Shown: positions 7,608-16,432, counted from the stretch's first letter. The stretch is 37,111 bases of DNA from Bernardetiaceae bacterium (GCA_025454895.1 JALONO010000007.1:1-37111), one strand, 5' to 3'. Translations and numbers: made by a program. The notes: generated from the letters alone by a model not told the origin.

Positions 7608-8939
7608 CTACTTGCCGCCCCGGCGCGAGGAGCGCAGCCGGTGCACCGACGGGCGGTGCTCGCCAATGTTGACCCGGTTGAACAAAAACAGGCCCACGGC
7701 AAAAAACACCGTAAGCAACATAATGCCGTTGCGCATATCGCCGCTGAGCTGGCTCACCAAGCCGAACAGGGCCGTGCCCAGTACGATGGACAGTTTTTCC
7801 ATCACATCGTAAAAACTAAAATAGGAAGCGGTGTCCTTCGTGTCGCGCGGGATGAGCAGCGCGTAAGTGGACCGCGACAACGACTGGATACCGCCCATCA
7901 TGAAGCCCACCACGGCGGCCAAACCAAAAAACTGGTATTTGTCAGTAACCACATAGGCCAGCACACACACGCAGATCCAAGCCACCAGCACCGCCCTCAC
8001 CACAGCGTGGTTGCCCCGGGCCTGGGCCAATTTGGCCAAGGTCCAAGCCCCTGGTATGGCCACCAATTGGATGATCAGAATAGTGAGGACTAAGTACTCA
8101 TCCGTAAGCCCCAACTCGGCTTTGGCGTAAGTGGCCGCCAAAAACATAATGGTCTGTACGCCAATGCTGTAGCCCAAAAACGCTGCTAAGTAACGGCGCA
8201 CTTCGGGCAAATGGCCCAATTGTTTCCACACTTTGCGCAGTTCGGCGTAGCCCTTGGTGAGCCAGTGCCCGCGCTCCGGGTGCTGCCAAGGCTGGGTGGG
8301 CAGGTGCTTAAAGCTAAAGTGGGCAAACAAGACCCACCAAATACCTACCCCGGCAAAGGCGAAACGTTGCACCTGGTTGGCCGATGAAAAACCATACTGC
8401 ACGGGCTTGATCATCAGCGCGATCACGGCCACCAAAAACAACACGCTGCCCACGTACCCATAGGCGTACCCGCGCGCGCTCACGGCATTGAACTGATCCT
8501 TGTGGGCAATCACGGGCAAAAACGAATAGTAGAATACCAAGGCCCCCGTGTAGCCAAAGGTGGCCAGGCCAAACATGACCGTGCCGTACAAAATATTGGG
8601 GCCTTGAAAAAAGAACAACCCCGCGCAGGTGAGCGCGCCCAGCCAGGTAAAGCCCTGCATAAACAGTTTTCGTTTATCGCCATAGTCGGCAATGCCGGCC
8701 AGCAGGGGCGAAAGGGCCGCCGCCAGCAAAAACGCGCCCGACAGCGTGTAGGAGTAGAGGACGGTGTTGAGCACGGTCCAGCCGGGCAGCAGTTCCACCA
8801 GCCCGTTTTTGGCCGGGCCTTGGGTAACGTTGAGATAATAAGCGGGAAAAAGGGTGGACAGCACCACCAAATTATAAGCCGAGTTGGCCCAGTCGTACAA
8901 ACACCAGGCGTTAATCACCTTGGCATCGTTTTTTTGCAT
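7608..8939 (-). CDS. UMF1-family MFS transporter (Atg22-like)
   Basis: The 443-residue, roughly twelve-helix membrane protein opens with the diagnostic INAWCLYDWANSAYNLVV of the unknown major facilitator family 1, related to the yeast vacuolar effluxer Atg22. An internal GGIQSLSRSTYALLIP segment is also typical. Substrate is unknown; Atg22 exports amino acids from vacuoles, which does not transfer simply to bacteria. The ATG at 8939 (MQKNDAKVINAW) is preferred: the longer frame begins with a TTG at 8960 and repeats MQKN. It lies 45 bases after the response regulator with no terminator between, so they probably share a transcript. The C-terminal tail is short and basic (RLRSSRRGGK). Confidence 0.9.
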   Translation of the reverse strand: MQKNDAKVINAWCLYDWANSAYNLVVLSTLFPAYYLNVTQGPAKNGLVELLPGWTVLNTVLYSYTLSGAFLLAAALSPLLAGIADYGDKRKLFMQGFTWLGALTCAGLFFFQGPNILYGTVMFGLATFGYTGALVFYYSFLPVIAHKDQFNAVSARGYAYGYVGSVLFLVAVIALMIKPVQYGFSSANQVQRFAFAGVGIWWVLFAHFSFKHLPTQPWQHPERGHWLTKGYAELRKVWKQLGHLPEVRRYLAAFLGYSIGVQTIMFLAATYAKAELGLTDEYLVLTILIIQLVAIPGAWTLAKLAQARGNHAVVRAVLVAWICVCVLAYVVTDKYQFFGLAAVVGFMMGGIQSLSRSTYALLIPRDTKDTASYFSFYDVMEKLSIVLGTALFGLVSQLSGDMRNGIMLLTVFFAVGLFLFNRVNIGEHRPSVHRLRSSRRGGK

Positions 8940-8984
8940 CAGTCCCTCGTTTTTTTGCAAATATAGCCGGGTTTGCGGCCCGGT

Positions 8985-9677
8985 TTAGGTACCCAAGCTG
9001 AGCTTAAAACCCACCCGGTGGATGTTCTCCACGCCCAGGCGGGGGTCGTCTTTGAGGTATTTGCGCAGGCGGGAGATGAACACGTCCAGGCTGCGGCCGT
9101 TGAAATAATCATCGTCGCCCCAAATGGCCAGCAGGATTTCCTCGCGGCGCAGCACCTGGCCGGGCCGGTCGCAGAAGAGCCGCAACAGGTCCGCCTCGCG
9201 CTGGGTGAGCGGCTGCGGGCCGCCGGGGCCGCGCAAGGTAAGGTTGGGATAATCGAACTGGTACTGGCCCAGGGTATAGTGCCCGGCCCGCACCGCCGGG
9301 GGCTGGCCGGGGCGGCTGCGCTTGAGAAAAACTTCTATCTTGAGCACCAGCTCTTCAATGCTGAACGGCTTGGTCATGTAGTCGTCGGCCCCGAGGCGCA
9401 GGCCGCTGAGCCGGTCTTCTTTCTGGGCCTTGGAAGTGAGGAAGATAATCGGCACCTGTTCGTCGGCGGCCCGGATTTGGCGGGCCAGCGCAAAGCCGTC
9501 CAAACCGGGCAACATCACGTCCACTACGCAAAGGTCAAAGGTTTGCTGCTTAAACTGGGCCAGGGCTTTGGCCCCGTCGTCGCACAGGCACACGTGGTAG
9601 CCTTGCAGTTCCAGGTTGTCTTTGGTAACAAAGCCTAGGCTGGGGTCGTCTTCTACGTAAAGAATTTTAGCGGGCAT
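8985..9677 (-). CDS. OmpR/PhoB-family response regulator
   Basis: The 230 residues contain an intact receiver domain: the acidic pair D10-D11 in YVEDDPSLG, phospho-acceptor D53 in VVDVMLPG, the LTSKAQKEDRLSGLRLGADDYMTKPF switch region with the conserved Lys near 103, and a C-terminal winged helix (about 130-228, LTQREADLLRLFCDRPGQVLRREEILLAIWG then RSLDVFISRLRKYL). It resembles the RprY-type regulators common in Bacteroidota. No histidine kinase is adjacent, so it is an orphan here. It probably heads a two-gene unit with the UMF1 transporter. Confidence 0.92.
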   Translation of the reverse strand: MPAKILYVEDDPSLGFVTKDNLELQGYHVCLCDDGAKALAQFKQQTFDLCVVDVMLPGLDGFALARQIRAADEQVPIIFLTSKAQKEDRLSGLRLGADDYMTKPFSIEELVLKIEVFLKRSRPGQPPAVRAGHYTLGQYQFDYPNLTLRGPGGPQPLTQREADLLRLFCDRPGQVLRREEILLAIWGDDDYFNGRSLDVFISRLRKYLKDDPRLGVENIHRVGFKLSLGT

Positions 9678-9697
9678 GAGCGGGTGCGGAAAAAGTT

Positions 9698-9705
9698 CAA
9701 AAGTA
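9698..9705 (-). promoter_or_regulatory. Promoter -7 element for the response regulator
   Basis: The minus strand reads TACTTTTG, an exact TAnnTTTG, 20 bases before the ATG at 9677. A -33 TTG is not present at normal spacing. Transcription would begin about 13 bases before the start codon, giving a very short leader. Confidence 0.5.
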
Positions 9706-9930
9706 AAAAAATCGGGCGGGTTACCACCCCTTAGCCAGCAATTTGCCCTGGTTTTACGCTAAGCCCGCCGCTCGGCTACCGTAGCTCCGGTGTTATAGCG
9801 GATGCCCGTACCCAAGCCCAAAGCTCACGGCCAAAGCCTGCCTGCCTGCGGTACTACTGCATTGAATAGAAGAAAATCGGTTGGGCTGCCCCAGCTAATC
9901 TGAACCAAATACCGCCCGGCTTGGTTATAA

Positions 9931-9957
9931 GAAAAGCCACCGTAATGTGGTGGCTTT
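9931..9957 (-). terminator. Probable terminator after tRNA-Arg
   Basis: AAAGCCACC (9933-9941) and GGTGGCTTT (9949-9957) form a perfect nine-pair stem with a seven-base loop. On the minus strand the stem ends in a T-rich stretch (TTTTCTTATAA). It lies 76 bases beyond the 3' end of the tRNA. Confidence 0.65.
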
Positions 9958-10032
9958 AGGCTAATTTTGTTGAACAAGTGGGGCTGCGGCCCAATAATCC
10001 ATCTGCTTCTGCCCAACTGGCCCCACCAGCCC

Positions 10033-10107
10033 TGGTGACCCCGGCAGGAATCGAACCTGCATCAAAAGTTTAGGAAACTTCTATTCTATCCATTGAACTA
10101 CGGGATC
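10033..10107 (-). tRNA. tRNA-Arg (anticodon CCT), CCA encoded
   Basis: Read on the minus strand, acceptor arm GATCCCG pairs with CGGGGTC, the D stem is GTTC/GAAT, and the anticodon stem GAAGT/ACTTT encloses the loop TTCCTAA. That loop places CCT at positions 34-36, reading the arginine codon AGG. The T arm is GCAGG-TTCGATT-CCTGC. Discriminator A (10036) is followed by a genomically encoded CCA (10033-10035). It stands alone, with a -7 box directly upstream and a hairpin downstream. Confidence 0.97.
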
Positions 10108-10119
10108 GGAAATGGGCCA

Positions 10120-10127
10120 CAAAATTA
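10120..10127 (-). promoter_or_regulatory. Promoter -7 element for tRNA-Arg
   Basis: The minus strand reads TAATTTTG, an exact TAnnTTTG, 12 bases before the mature 5' end of the tRNA. This is where a stable-RNA promoter should be. No TTG occurs at the usual -33 distance. Confidence 0.55.
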
Positions 10128-10175
10128 CCCATAAAAAGCCTGAATATCACTGACCAATTCATCACAATTTTTTCA

Positions 10176-12467
10176 ATGACTAAACCTAAATCGCCGGGCC
10201 AAGAGGGCCCCAAGGCGAAAAAAAAGAACCCTACGCAGCCAACCGGCAACCAGCGCCAAGCCAAAAAGAAGCTACAAAACCAAAATCATAAAGCCCCGGC
10301 CGCCCCGCTTCAAAAAGCGGCCCAACTCATTTTGGCCTTGGTGAACGAGCACCCCAAACGCAAGTTTGCCCAGCGCGATTTTTACCGCCAGTTTGAGGCT
10401 AAGGACCTGGCCGCCCGCACCACCATCGACCAACTGCTGGCCGACCTCACCAGCCGGGGTTTACTCACCAAGGCGGGGCCGCAAGCTTACCAAGCCAACC
10501 GGGCCCCCCAAGGCGAAACCATCCTGGGCCGGGTGGACTACGTGAACCCCGACTACTGCTACGTGCTGCCCGAGCCAGTTCCGGGTGTACCGGTGGACGA
10601 ACTTTCGACCAAGCAAGACATCTGGGTGGCCCGCCGCCACGCTGGCTCGGCCCTGGACGGCGACTTGGTGCGCGTGGTGGTCCACCAATTTAAGCGCGAC
10701 ACCCGCCGCGAGGGCGAGATTGTAGAAGTAGTGCAGCGCGCCCGCACCGAGTTTGTGGGGGTGATTGAGCTAAACCCGCGCTATGCCTTTGTGGTGCCCG
10801 ACAAACGGAAAATGCACCACGACATTTTCATCCGGCTGCGCGACGTAAACGGGGCCCAGCAAGGCCAAAAAGTGGTAGCCGAAATTACCGAGTGGGACGA
10901 GCAGGGCAAAAACCCGGTAGGCCGCGTGAAAAAGGTGCTGGGCAAGGCGGGCGACCACGAAACCGAGATGCACTCGATCATGGCCGAATACGAACTGCCC
11001 TATGAGTTCCCTGACGCAGTGGTGCAAGAAGCCGAAGCCATTGGCGAAGCCATCCCGGCCAGCGAGGTGGCCAAACGCCGCGACTTTAGGGGCGTGCCCA
11101 CCTTCACCATCGACCCCGACAACGCCCAAGACTTTGATGATGCCCTGTCGCTGCGCAAGCTGGACAACGGGCTGTGGGAGGTGGGCGTACACATTGCCGA
11201 TGTTACCCATTACGTGCGCCCCGATACGCTGCTGGAACGCGAAGCCTACCACCGGGCCACTTCGGTGTACCTGGTGGACCGCTGCGTGCCCATGCTGCCC
11301 GAAAAACTGTCGAACCGGCTGTGCTCGCTGCGCCCGCACGAAGACAAGCTCACCTTTTCGGCCGTGTTTCAAATGACGGAACATGGCAAAATCGAACATG
11401 CTTGGTTTGGCCGCACCGTGATCCGCTCGGTGCGCCGCTTCACTTACGAGGAAGCCCAAACCGGGCTCGAATCTGGCCAGGGCGACTTTGCCGAAGAACT
11501 CAAATGGTTGAACCAAACGGCCAAAATTTTCCAACAAAAACGGGTCAAGGCCGGGGCTATCCTGTTCGAGACCACCGAAGTCAAATTCAAGCTGGATGAG
11601 AACAAAAAACCCATCGAATTGGTGCCTAAGGTGCGCCAAGATGCCCACAAGCTCATCGAGGAGTTTATGCTGCTGGCCAACAAGGGCGTAGCCGAGTTTG
11701 TGCATAACCTGCGCAAGGGCAAAACCACCAACACCATGGTGTACCGCACCCACGCCCACCCCGACCCGGAGCGGGTGCAGAACTTCGCCAATTTTGCCCG
11801 CCAGTTTGGCTACAACCTCAAGGTGGACGAAAAATCGGTGTCCAAATCGCTGAACCAACTGGCCCAGCAAACCGAGGGCAAGCCCGAACAAGGCGTGCTC
11901 CAACAACTTGCCATCCGGGCCATGGCTAAAGCCAAGTACACCACCGAGCCCCTGGGCCACTTCGGCTTGGCGTTCGATCATTATTCGCACTTTACCTCGC
12001 CCATCCGCCGCTACCCCGACATGCTGGCCCACCGGCTGCTCCAGCACTACCTGGACGGCGGCGCGCCCGTGGACCCGGTCATCTACGAGGAACGGTGCAA
12101 GCACTCGTCCGACATGGAAAAACGGGCCGCCGATGCCGAGCGGGCGTCCATCAAATATAAGCAAGTGGAATTGATGCAGGATTTGGCCAAGGCCGGTAAA
12201 CTGCGTAACCAGGCCCTGCCCGGGGTGATCACTGGCATCACGGAATGGGGCATGTACGTCGAGATCACCGCCACCCGTTGCGAGGGCATGGCCCGCCTCT
12301 CGGACCTGAAAATGGATTATTACGAGTTCGACGACAAAAAATACCAGGTAACCGGCCGCCGCTACGGGCGCACCTTCCGCCTGGGCGACCCCGTGCGCGT
12401 GTACGTAAAAGCCACCAACCTCGAGAAACGCACCATCGACCTGTTGCTGGACGAGGAGGAGGCGTAG
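10176..12467 (+). CDS. rnr: Ribonuclease R
   Basis: This is a 3'-to-5' processive exoribonuclease for structured RNA and mRNA/rRNA quality control. The 763 residues comprise a lysine-rich start (1-40), a winged-helix region (about 45-105), two cold-shock domains (about 112-255), the RNB catalytic domain (about 300-630) and a C-terminal S1 domain (about 675-760). The RNB metal-binding motif DPDNAQDFDDA is intact, with D313, D319, D321 and D322. HYSHFTSPIRRYPDMLAHRLL is the conserved distal RNB segment. It is transcribed divergently from tRNA-Arg with only 68 bases between them. The ATG at 10176 gives the whole N-terminal domain. No basic tail follows the S1 domain, unlike E. coli RNase R. Confidence 0.96.
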   Translation: MTKPKSPGQEGPKAKKKNPTQPTGNQRQAKKKLQNQNHKAPAAPLQKAAQLILALVNEHPKRKFAQRDFYRQFEAKDLAARTTIDQLLADLTSRGLLTKAGPQAYQANRAPQGETILGRVDYVNPDYCYVLPEPVPGVPVDELSTKQDIWVARRHAGSALDGDLVRVVVHQFKRDTRREGEIVEVVQRARTEFVGVIELNPRYAFVVPDKRKMHHDIFIRLRDVNGAQQGQKVVAEITEWDEQGKNPVGRVKKVLGKAGDHETEMHSIMAEYELPYEFPDAVVQEAEAIGEAIPASEVAKRRDFRGVPTFTIDPDNAQDFDDALSLRKLDNGLWEVGVHIADVTHYVRPDTLLEREAYHRATSVYLVDRCVPMLPEKLSNRLCSLRPHEDKLTFSAVFQMTEHGKIEHAWFGRTVIRSVRRFTYEEAQTGLESGQGDFAEELKWLNQTAKIFQQKRVKAGAILFETTEVKFKLDENKKPIELVPKVRQDAHKLIEEFMLLANKGVAEFVHNLRKGKTTNTMVYRTHAHPDPERVQNFANFARQFGYNLKVDEKSVSKSLNQLAQQTEGKPEQGVLQQLAIRAMAKAKYTTEPLGHFGLAFDHYSHFTSPIRRYPDMLAHRLLQHYLDGGAPVDPVIYEERCKHSSDMEKRAADAERASIKYKQVELMQDLAKAGKLRNQALPGVITGITEWGMYVEITATRCEGMARLSDLKMDYYEFDDKKYQVTGRRYGRTFRLGDPVRVYVKATNLEKRTIDLLLDEEEA

Positions 12468-12806
12468 GCCAAAACTCGAGACAGTTGCCCTGGTTTATTG
12501 CTGGGGCATACTTTGGCAATCTCATGCCAAAATCAAAAAAGCCGATTGCTTACCTCATTTCTTGCAAATAATTGATAATAAACGATAAAAAAATTATACC
12601 TTTTGCAAGATAAATTCTTAATCGGGCAAAAGCCCGGAGTTTCGTTTGAAATCCGCCCTTTTTGGCCCCACCCTGTCCAGCAGCACTGGCTCGCCCCAAA
12701 AGCTCATTCGCTTTTGGTCGTCCGTCGGGGAGGGGACGTAATTACGACCTGAATACGGGTAATGTGCAAGAGGTCTATTGAGTAATTTAGTTTAACCCCA
12801 TTCAGC
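12468..12806. other. Intergenic region with a hairpin and a dispersed structured repeat
   Basis: No gene is seen. After an AT-rich stretch (12560-12620) comes CGGGC-AAAA-GCCCG at 12623-12636, a possible weak rnr terminator with a poor T tail. A 45-base structured repeat at 12690-12734 recurs at 35991-36035. The rest is unexplained. Confidence 0.55.
12690..12734 (+). repeat. Dispersed 45-bp structured repeat, copy 1
   Basis: The element begins CTCGCCCCAAAAGC, has a perfect eight-pair hairpin (CCAAAAGC 12696-12703, loop TCATTC, GCTTTTGG 12710-12717), and continues TCGTCCGTCGGGGAGGG. Copy 2 at 35991-36035 is 43/45 identical in the same orientation. Confidence 0.8.
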
Positions 12807-13130
12807 ATGGCCACCCTTCAAATCAACGCCACCCTGCCCGACTACCAAGCCTACCTCAAGGCCTTGTGCGAAGAGCGCGGCTGGACCGGCAACACCGACC
12901 TGGAACTTTACCTCCTTTTCGCCGAGGAAGTGGGCGAACTGGCCAAGGCCATCCGCCGCCGTCGTAAGCTGTACATCGAGCCTAGCAAGGCCCACAAGCC
13001 CGATAACTTGGAAGAAGAATTTGCCGACGTGTTCGGCTACTTGCTGGACTTGGCCAACCACTTCAACATCGACCTGGAGCAGGCCTTCCGCAATAAGGAA
13101 GCCATTAATGCTCAGCGGGTTTGGCACTAA
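12807..13130 (+). CDS. MazG-like nucleotide pyrophosphohydrolase
   Basis: The 107-residue all-alpha protein is the length of a single MazG domain. It carries the metal-binding EExxE motif at 40-44 (AEEVGELAKAI) and ExxD at 71-74 (EEEFADVFGYLLDLAN), which coordinate magnesium in the family. Members hydrolyse non-canonical or damaged (d)NTPs to monophosphate and pyrophosphate. The preferred nucleotide cannot be read from sequence. The sequence ends LEQAFRNKEAINAQRVWH, similar to single-domain MazG proteins. The gene has its own 70-base spacer to the glycosidase gene, and no shared function with its neighbours is evident. Confidence 0.9.
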   Translation: MATLQINATLPDYQAYLKALCEERGWTGNTDLELYLLFAEEVGELAKAIRRRRKLYIEPSKAHKPDNLEEEFADVFGYLLDLANHFNIDLEQAFRNKEAINAQRVWH

Positions 13131-13201
13131 GCCTTTATTTAGCCCCATGCCTTTCGATTTTCGTGGCAAATGCGCATTTTGCGGGCCTCTAGCTTACGAA
13201 A

Positions 13202-14611
13202 ATGAAAAAAATCTTCCCCGCTTTGTTACTTGGCTTGGTCACCCTGGGCAGCCAGGCCCAAACCCTACCGCCTGCCAACCTGCCCAACCCCGTGCCCAAC
13301 GGCCGGTTACAGGTTTCGCCCAACGGCCGGTTTTTGGTCCACGAAAACGGCAAACCTTTTTTCTGGCTGGGCGACACCGCCTGGGAACTGTTCCACCGGC
13401 TCAACCGCCAGGAAACCGCCCGCTACCTGCGCAACCGGGCCGATAAGGGCTTCACCGTGATCCAAGCCGTGGCCCTGGCCGAGGTGGACGGCCTCAACGA
13501 CCCCAACGCCTACGGCGAAACCCCGCTCACCAATAACGACCCCACCCAACCCCGCGAGGCCTACTTCCAGCACGTGGACTGGGTCATCGACCGGGCCGCC
13601 GAGTTTGGCCTCTACATCGGGTTTTTGCCCACCTGGGGCGACAAGCTCCACAAAGACAGTTGGGGCCAAGGCCCAGAGGTGTTTAACGCCAGCAACGCCC
13701 GCGTGTACGGCCGCTGGCTGGGCAACCGTTACAAAGACCGCAAAAACCTGATTTGGATTTTGGGCGGCGACCGCAACCCCCGCCACGCCGCCGACGTGGA
13801 GGTGTGGCGCAGTATGGCGGCGGGCATCATCGACGGCGTGGGCGGAGCCGACAAAGCCCTATTGACCTTCCACCCCCAGCCCAACAGCCTGGAGGATGGC
13901 GGCTCGTCTAAGTGGTTTCACAACGATAGCTGGTTGGATTTCAATATGTTCCAAACGGGCCATTGCCGTGAGAACAACGTGTGGGACCGTTTGCAAGTGG
14001 CCTATAACCGCCAGCCTACCAAGCCCGTGCTCGACGGCGAGACCATTTACGAAGACCACCCGGTGTGCTTCAACGCCCGCGACCTGGGCACCTCCAGCGC
14101 GTTTGACGTGCGCAAACACGCTTACTTGGCGGTTTTTGCGGGCGGGTTTGGCGAAACCTACGGCTGCCACCCGGTATGGCAAATGTTCGCGCCGGGCCGG
14201 GCACCCATCAACGGCCCGCATTTCCCGTGGTACGAGGCCATCGACCTGCCGGGGGCGGGCCAGATGCAATACCTGCGCCGCCTCATGGAAGCCCGGCCCC
14301 TGCTGGAGCGCGTGCCCGACCAGACCCTAATCGACAACGCCCGCGATGCGCACGACCGCATCCAAGCCACCCGGGGCAATGACTACGCCTTTGTGTACAG
14401 CACCCAGGGGCAGCCGTTTACGGTTAAAATGGGCAAAATCAGCGGCCAGCAACTGGTGGCCCGCTGGTACAATCCCCGCACCGGCGAGAGCAAAGACCCG
14501 CAAACCTTCCCCAACACGGGTGAGCAACGGTTTACCCCGCCCGGTAGTGGTTACGGGCAAGACTGGGTGCTCATCCTGGACGACGCCGCCAAGAATTATC
14601 CCAAACCCTAG
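13202..14611 (+). CDS. Secreted glycoside hydrolase, DUF4038/GH140-like
   Basis: A signal peptide (MKKIFPALLLGLVTLGSQAQ, cleavage near 20) leads a TIM-barrel DUF4038 domain (about 35-375) and a C-terminal putative collagen-binding beta domain (about 380-465). Family landmarks are FFWLGDTAWELFHRL (53-67), WILGGDRNP with Asp190, and DGETIYEDHP with Glu280 and Glu284. The Asp and one of the Glu are the likely acid/base and nucleophile. Characterised GH140 members are apiosidases acting on the pectin rhamnogalacturonan-II, but DUF4038 proteins are broader and no other pectin gene is nearby. The product should be periplasmic or exported. No T9SS tail and no lipobox are present. Confidence 0.88.
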   Translation: MKKIFPALLLGLVTLGSQAQTLPPANLPNPVPNGRLQVSPNGRFLVHENGKPFFWLGDTAWELFHRLNRQETARYLRNRADKGFTVIQAVALAEVDGLNDPNAYGETPLTNNDPTQPREAYFQHVDWVIDRAAEFGLYIGFLPTWGDKLHKDSWGQGPEVFNASNARVYGRWLGNRYKDRKNLIWILGGDRNPRHAADVEVWRSMAAGIIDGVGGADKALLTFHPQPNSLEDGGSSKWFHNDSWLDFNMFQTGHCRENNVWDRLQVAYNRQPTKPVLDGETIYEDHPVCFNARDLGTSSAFDVRKHAYLAVFAGGFGETYGCHPVWQMFAPGRAPINGPHFPWYEAIDLPGAGQMQYLRRLMEARPLLERVPDQTLIDNARDAHDRIQATRGNDYAFVYSTQGQPFTVKMGKISGQQLVARWYNPRTGESKDPQTFPNTGEQRFTPPGSGYGQDWVLILDDAAKNYPKP

Positions 14612-14641
14612 CTAAGGCTGAAAGGATTGCATGACTGAATG

Positions 14642-14705
14642 ACTAAATGATTTTTTCATTTGATTATCAATTACTTACAAGAAGGGAATGCACAATCTCT
14701 ATTTG
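14642..14705 (+). repeat. Dispersed AT-rich intergenic repeat, copy 1
   Basis: The core TTTGATTATCAATTA and the distal AATCTCTA-TTG block are shared, in order and at nearly the same spacing, with 21475-21539. The rest is similar but not identical. Both copies are intergenic in the same orientation. Confidence 0.6.
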
Positions 14706-14887
14706 ATTTTGGCATAAATTGCGTGGAAGCCCCTCCGCGTGGGGCTAATCTCATATGGGTCTCGAGGATTACCCAGGGCACAAAGATCCCGTGAACCGGA
14801 ACTGTTGCCGGGGCTTTTAGCCCGTGCCCTCCGGCAGGCTGGCCCACCGAAAACTTATCACCTTTGCGGGAGGCTACTCCCCAAAAC

Positions 14888-14924
14888 AAAAAACCGGAAC
14901 CAGGACTAGTCCCGGTTCCGGTTT
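14888..14924 (-). terminator. Terminator of the ribosomal protein operon
   Basis: AACCGGAACC and GGTTCCGGTT form a perfect ten-pair outer stem. An inner GGA/TCC extension closes the hairpin after one mismatch. On the minus strand it runs into six T (A tract 14888-14893). It lies 20 bases past the DUF4295 stop. Confidence 0.9.
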
Positions 14925-14943
14925 ACGTTTTGGTACGCAAAGG

Positions 14944-15096
14944 TTACTTACCCAAGGCGTTTTTAGCTTGGTCTTCCGGCACGATCTCCTCTTTGAAGAT
15001 GTAGGCACCGGTTTTGGGCGACTTTACTGCTTTTACGATGCGGGTGTACTTCACGCCGCCTTCTTTTTTAAGCGTAGCAACTACCTTCTTTGCCAT
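14944..15096 (-). CDS. DUF4295 small ribosome-associated-operon protein
   Basis: A 50-residue basic protein, too short for ordinary gene callers, begins MAKKVVATLKKEGG and ends EIVPEDQAKNALGK. This sequence is the Bacteroidota-specific DUF4295 family, normally encoded directly after rpmB and rpmG, as here. Its role is unassigned; its size, charge and position suggest a lineage-specific ribosomal or ribosome-associated protein. It starts 11 bases after the rpmG stop, and the operon terminator follows 20 bases after its own stop. Confidence 0.9.
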   Translation of the reverse strand: MAKKVVATLKKEGGVKYTRIVKAVKSPKTGAYIFKEEIVPEDQAKNALGK

Positions 15097-15107
15097 GGTC
15101 GTTCAGG

Positions 15108-15296
15108 TTATTTAATTTCTTTGTGAACGGTATATTTTTTCAAAATCGGATTGTATTTTTTCAATTCAATCCGCTCAGGAGTGTTCTTGCGGTTTTTGGT
15201 GGTAATGTACCGCGAAATGCCGGGCATGCCCGAATTCTTATGCTCGGTGCATTCCAAAATCACTTGGATCCGCGCACCTTTGCTTTTCTTTGCCAT
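15108..15296 (-). CDS. rpmG: Large-subunit ribosomal protein bL33
   Basis: The 62-residue protein starts [21 protein letters not shown] and contains [25 protein letters not shown], the conserved body of bL33. Only one cysteine is present, so this is the zinc-independent (C-minus) form. It sits in the 50S subunit near the E site. It lies 18 bases after rpmB and 11 bases before the DUF4295 gene in the same operon. Confidence 0.96.
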   Translation of the reverse strand: MAKKSKGARIQVILECTEHKNSGMPGISRYITTKNRKNTPERIELKKYNPILKKYTVHKEIK

Positions 15297-15314
15297 TGCA
15301 GTAATGCGTTAAAA

Positions 15315-15593
15315 TTAAACGGCTTTGGGTTTATTTTTCAACTTCTTCACCGCTTTTTCGGTGAGGGTGCCCTTAGCCTTAGCATCCTTCAATGTGGCAG
15401 TAATGCCTTTCTTGCTAATGGTGCGCAGGGCCGACATGGAAACCTTTAATTCCACCCAACGATCCTCGGCCTCGAGGTAGAATTTCTTCTTTTTCAGGTT
15501 GGGCGTAAAAGTCCGTTTGGTGCGGTTGTTGGCGTGCGAAACGTTGTTACCCACCCGCACGTGCTTGCCAGTAATATCGCAAATTTTTGACAT
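15315..15593 (-). CDS. rpmB: Large-subunit ribosomal protein bL28
   Basis: The 92 residues begin [29 protein letters not shown], the typical bL28 opening, followed by [20 protein letters not shown]. The length is slightly above average because of a lysine-rich tail ([13 protein letters not shown]). It contributes to 50S assembly. It starts 29 bases downstream of the rpsB stop, where Bacteroidota and most other bacteria have tsf. Confidence 0.96.
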   Translation of the reverse strand: MSKICDITGKHVRVGNNVSHANNRTKRTFTPNLKKKKFYLEAEDRWVELKVSMSALRTISKKGITATLKDAKAKGTLTEKAVKKLKNKPKAV

Positions 15594-15622
15594 GAGCTTT
15601 TCGTGTTTTTCGTTACAGAATG

Positions 15623-16432
15623 TTAGCCTTCAATTTCTTCGTCGGCTCCGGCTTCTAACTCGACATCGCCTTCCTCAATATCACCTGCGATCTCACGCTT
15701 CTGGTTCTCCTCGTCTTTGAGCTTGGTGTCGTCGCGGTCTTTCTTACGCTCCATCAGGGCCTCTTCAATGGCTTTGCTAATGGTAGAGGTAATAAGGGCG
15801 ATCGATTTGTAAGCGTCGTCGTTACCGGGGATGGGGAAGTCGACCGAGTTGGGGTCAGAGTTGGTATCGCAAATGGCAAACACCGGGATGTTGAGCCGCT
15901 GGGCTTCCTTCACGGCAATGTGTTCGCGCTTTACGTCCACCACAAACAAGGCGGCCGGGAGGCGGGTTTGGTCGGCCACCCCGCCCAGCACTTTGTGCAG
16001 CTTTTCGCGTTCGCGGCCCATCATGAGGCGCTCGCGCTTAGCCAGCGAGTTGAAGGTAGTTTCGTCCTTCATCATTTTCTCGATGGTCTGAAGCTTCTTC
16101 AACGACTTGCGGATGGTGGCAAAGTTCGTCAGCATCCCGCCCAGCCAACGTTCGGTAACGAAGGGCATTTTAAGGCGGGCAGCTTCGGCGGCCACTACTT
16201 CTTTAGCTTGCTTTTTCGTGGCCACGAACATTACCTTACGGCCCGAACGGATGATTTTCTTCATCGCATCGCTGGCGGACTCCAGACAGGCCAAGGTTTT
16301 GTTAAGGTCAATAATGTGGATCCCGTTGCGCTCCATAAAAATGTAAGGCGCCATTTTGGGGTTCCATTTCCTGGTGAGGTGACCAAAATGCACCCCTGCG
16401 TCCAGTAAGTCTTTATATTCTAAGTTAGACAT
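15623..16432 (-). CDS. rpsB: Small-subunit ribosomal protein uS2
   Basis: The 269 residues are full length: [27 protein letters not shown] at the start, [20 protein letters not shown] in the middle, and [33 protein letters not shown] typical of uS2. The C-terminal tail (after about 230) is strongly acidic ([17 protein letters not shown]). uS2 joins the 30S late and is needed to bind bS1. It follows rpsI by 48 bases. The expected downstream tsf gene is missing. Confidence 0.97.
   Translation of the reverse strand: MSNLEYKDLLDAGVHFGHLTRKWNPKMAPYIFMERNGIHIIDLNKTLACLESASDAMKKIIRSGRKVMFVATKKQAKEVVAAEAARLKMPFVTERWLGGMLTNFATIRKSLKKLQTIEKMMKDETTFNSLAKRERLMMGREREKLHKVLGGVADQTRLPAALFVVDVKREHIAVKEAQRLNIPVFAICDTNSDPNSVDFPIPGNDDAYKSIALITSTISKAIEEALMERKKDRDDTKLKDEENQKREIAGDIEEGDVELEAGADEEIEG

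Larger units (their letters stand above)
9678..10032. other. 355-base intergenic region between response regulator and tRNA-Arg
   Basis: No gene is apparent. It contains a minus-strand -7 box for the regulator (9698-9705) and the hairpin after tRNA-Arg (9931-9957). The remainder, 9720-9930, shows no recognisable element. Confidence 0.5.
14612..14943. other. Intergenic region between the GH140-like gene and the ribosomal operon
   Basis: No gene is seen. It contains degenerate eight-base tandem units (ATGACTGA, ATGACTAA), an AT-rich repeat shared with 21475-21539, and two small hairpins without T tails: AGCCCC/GGGGCT at 14728-14746 and GGGCT/AGCCC at 14811-14823. The convergent ribosomal-operon terminator lies at 14888-14924. 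A dedicated terminator for the glycosidase gene is not evident. Confidence 0.55.

Noticed and set aside
12623-12636. CGGGC-AAAA-GCCCG hairpin as a confident rnr terminator
   Set aside because: The stem has only five pairs and the following sequence (GAGTTTCG) is a poor T tail; it is mentioned only as possible.
14728-14823. Two short GC hairpins as the terminator of the GH140-like gene
   Set aside because: Neither is followed by a T tract and both are more than 110 bases past the stop.
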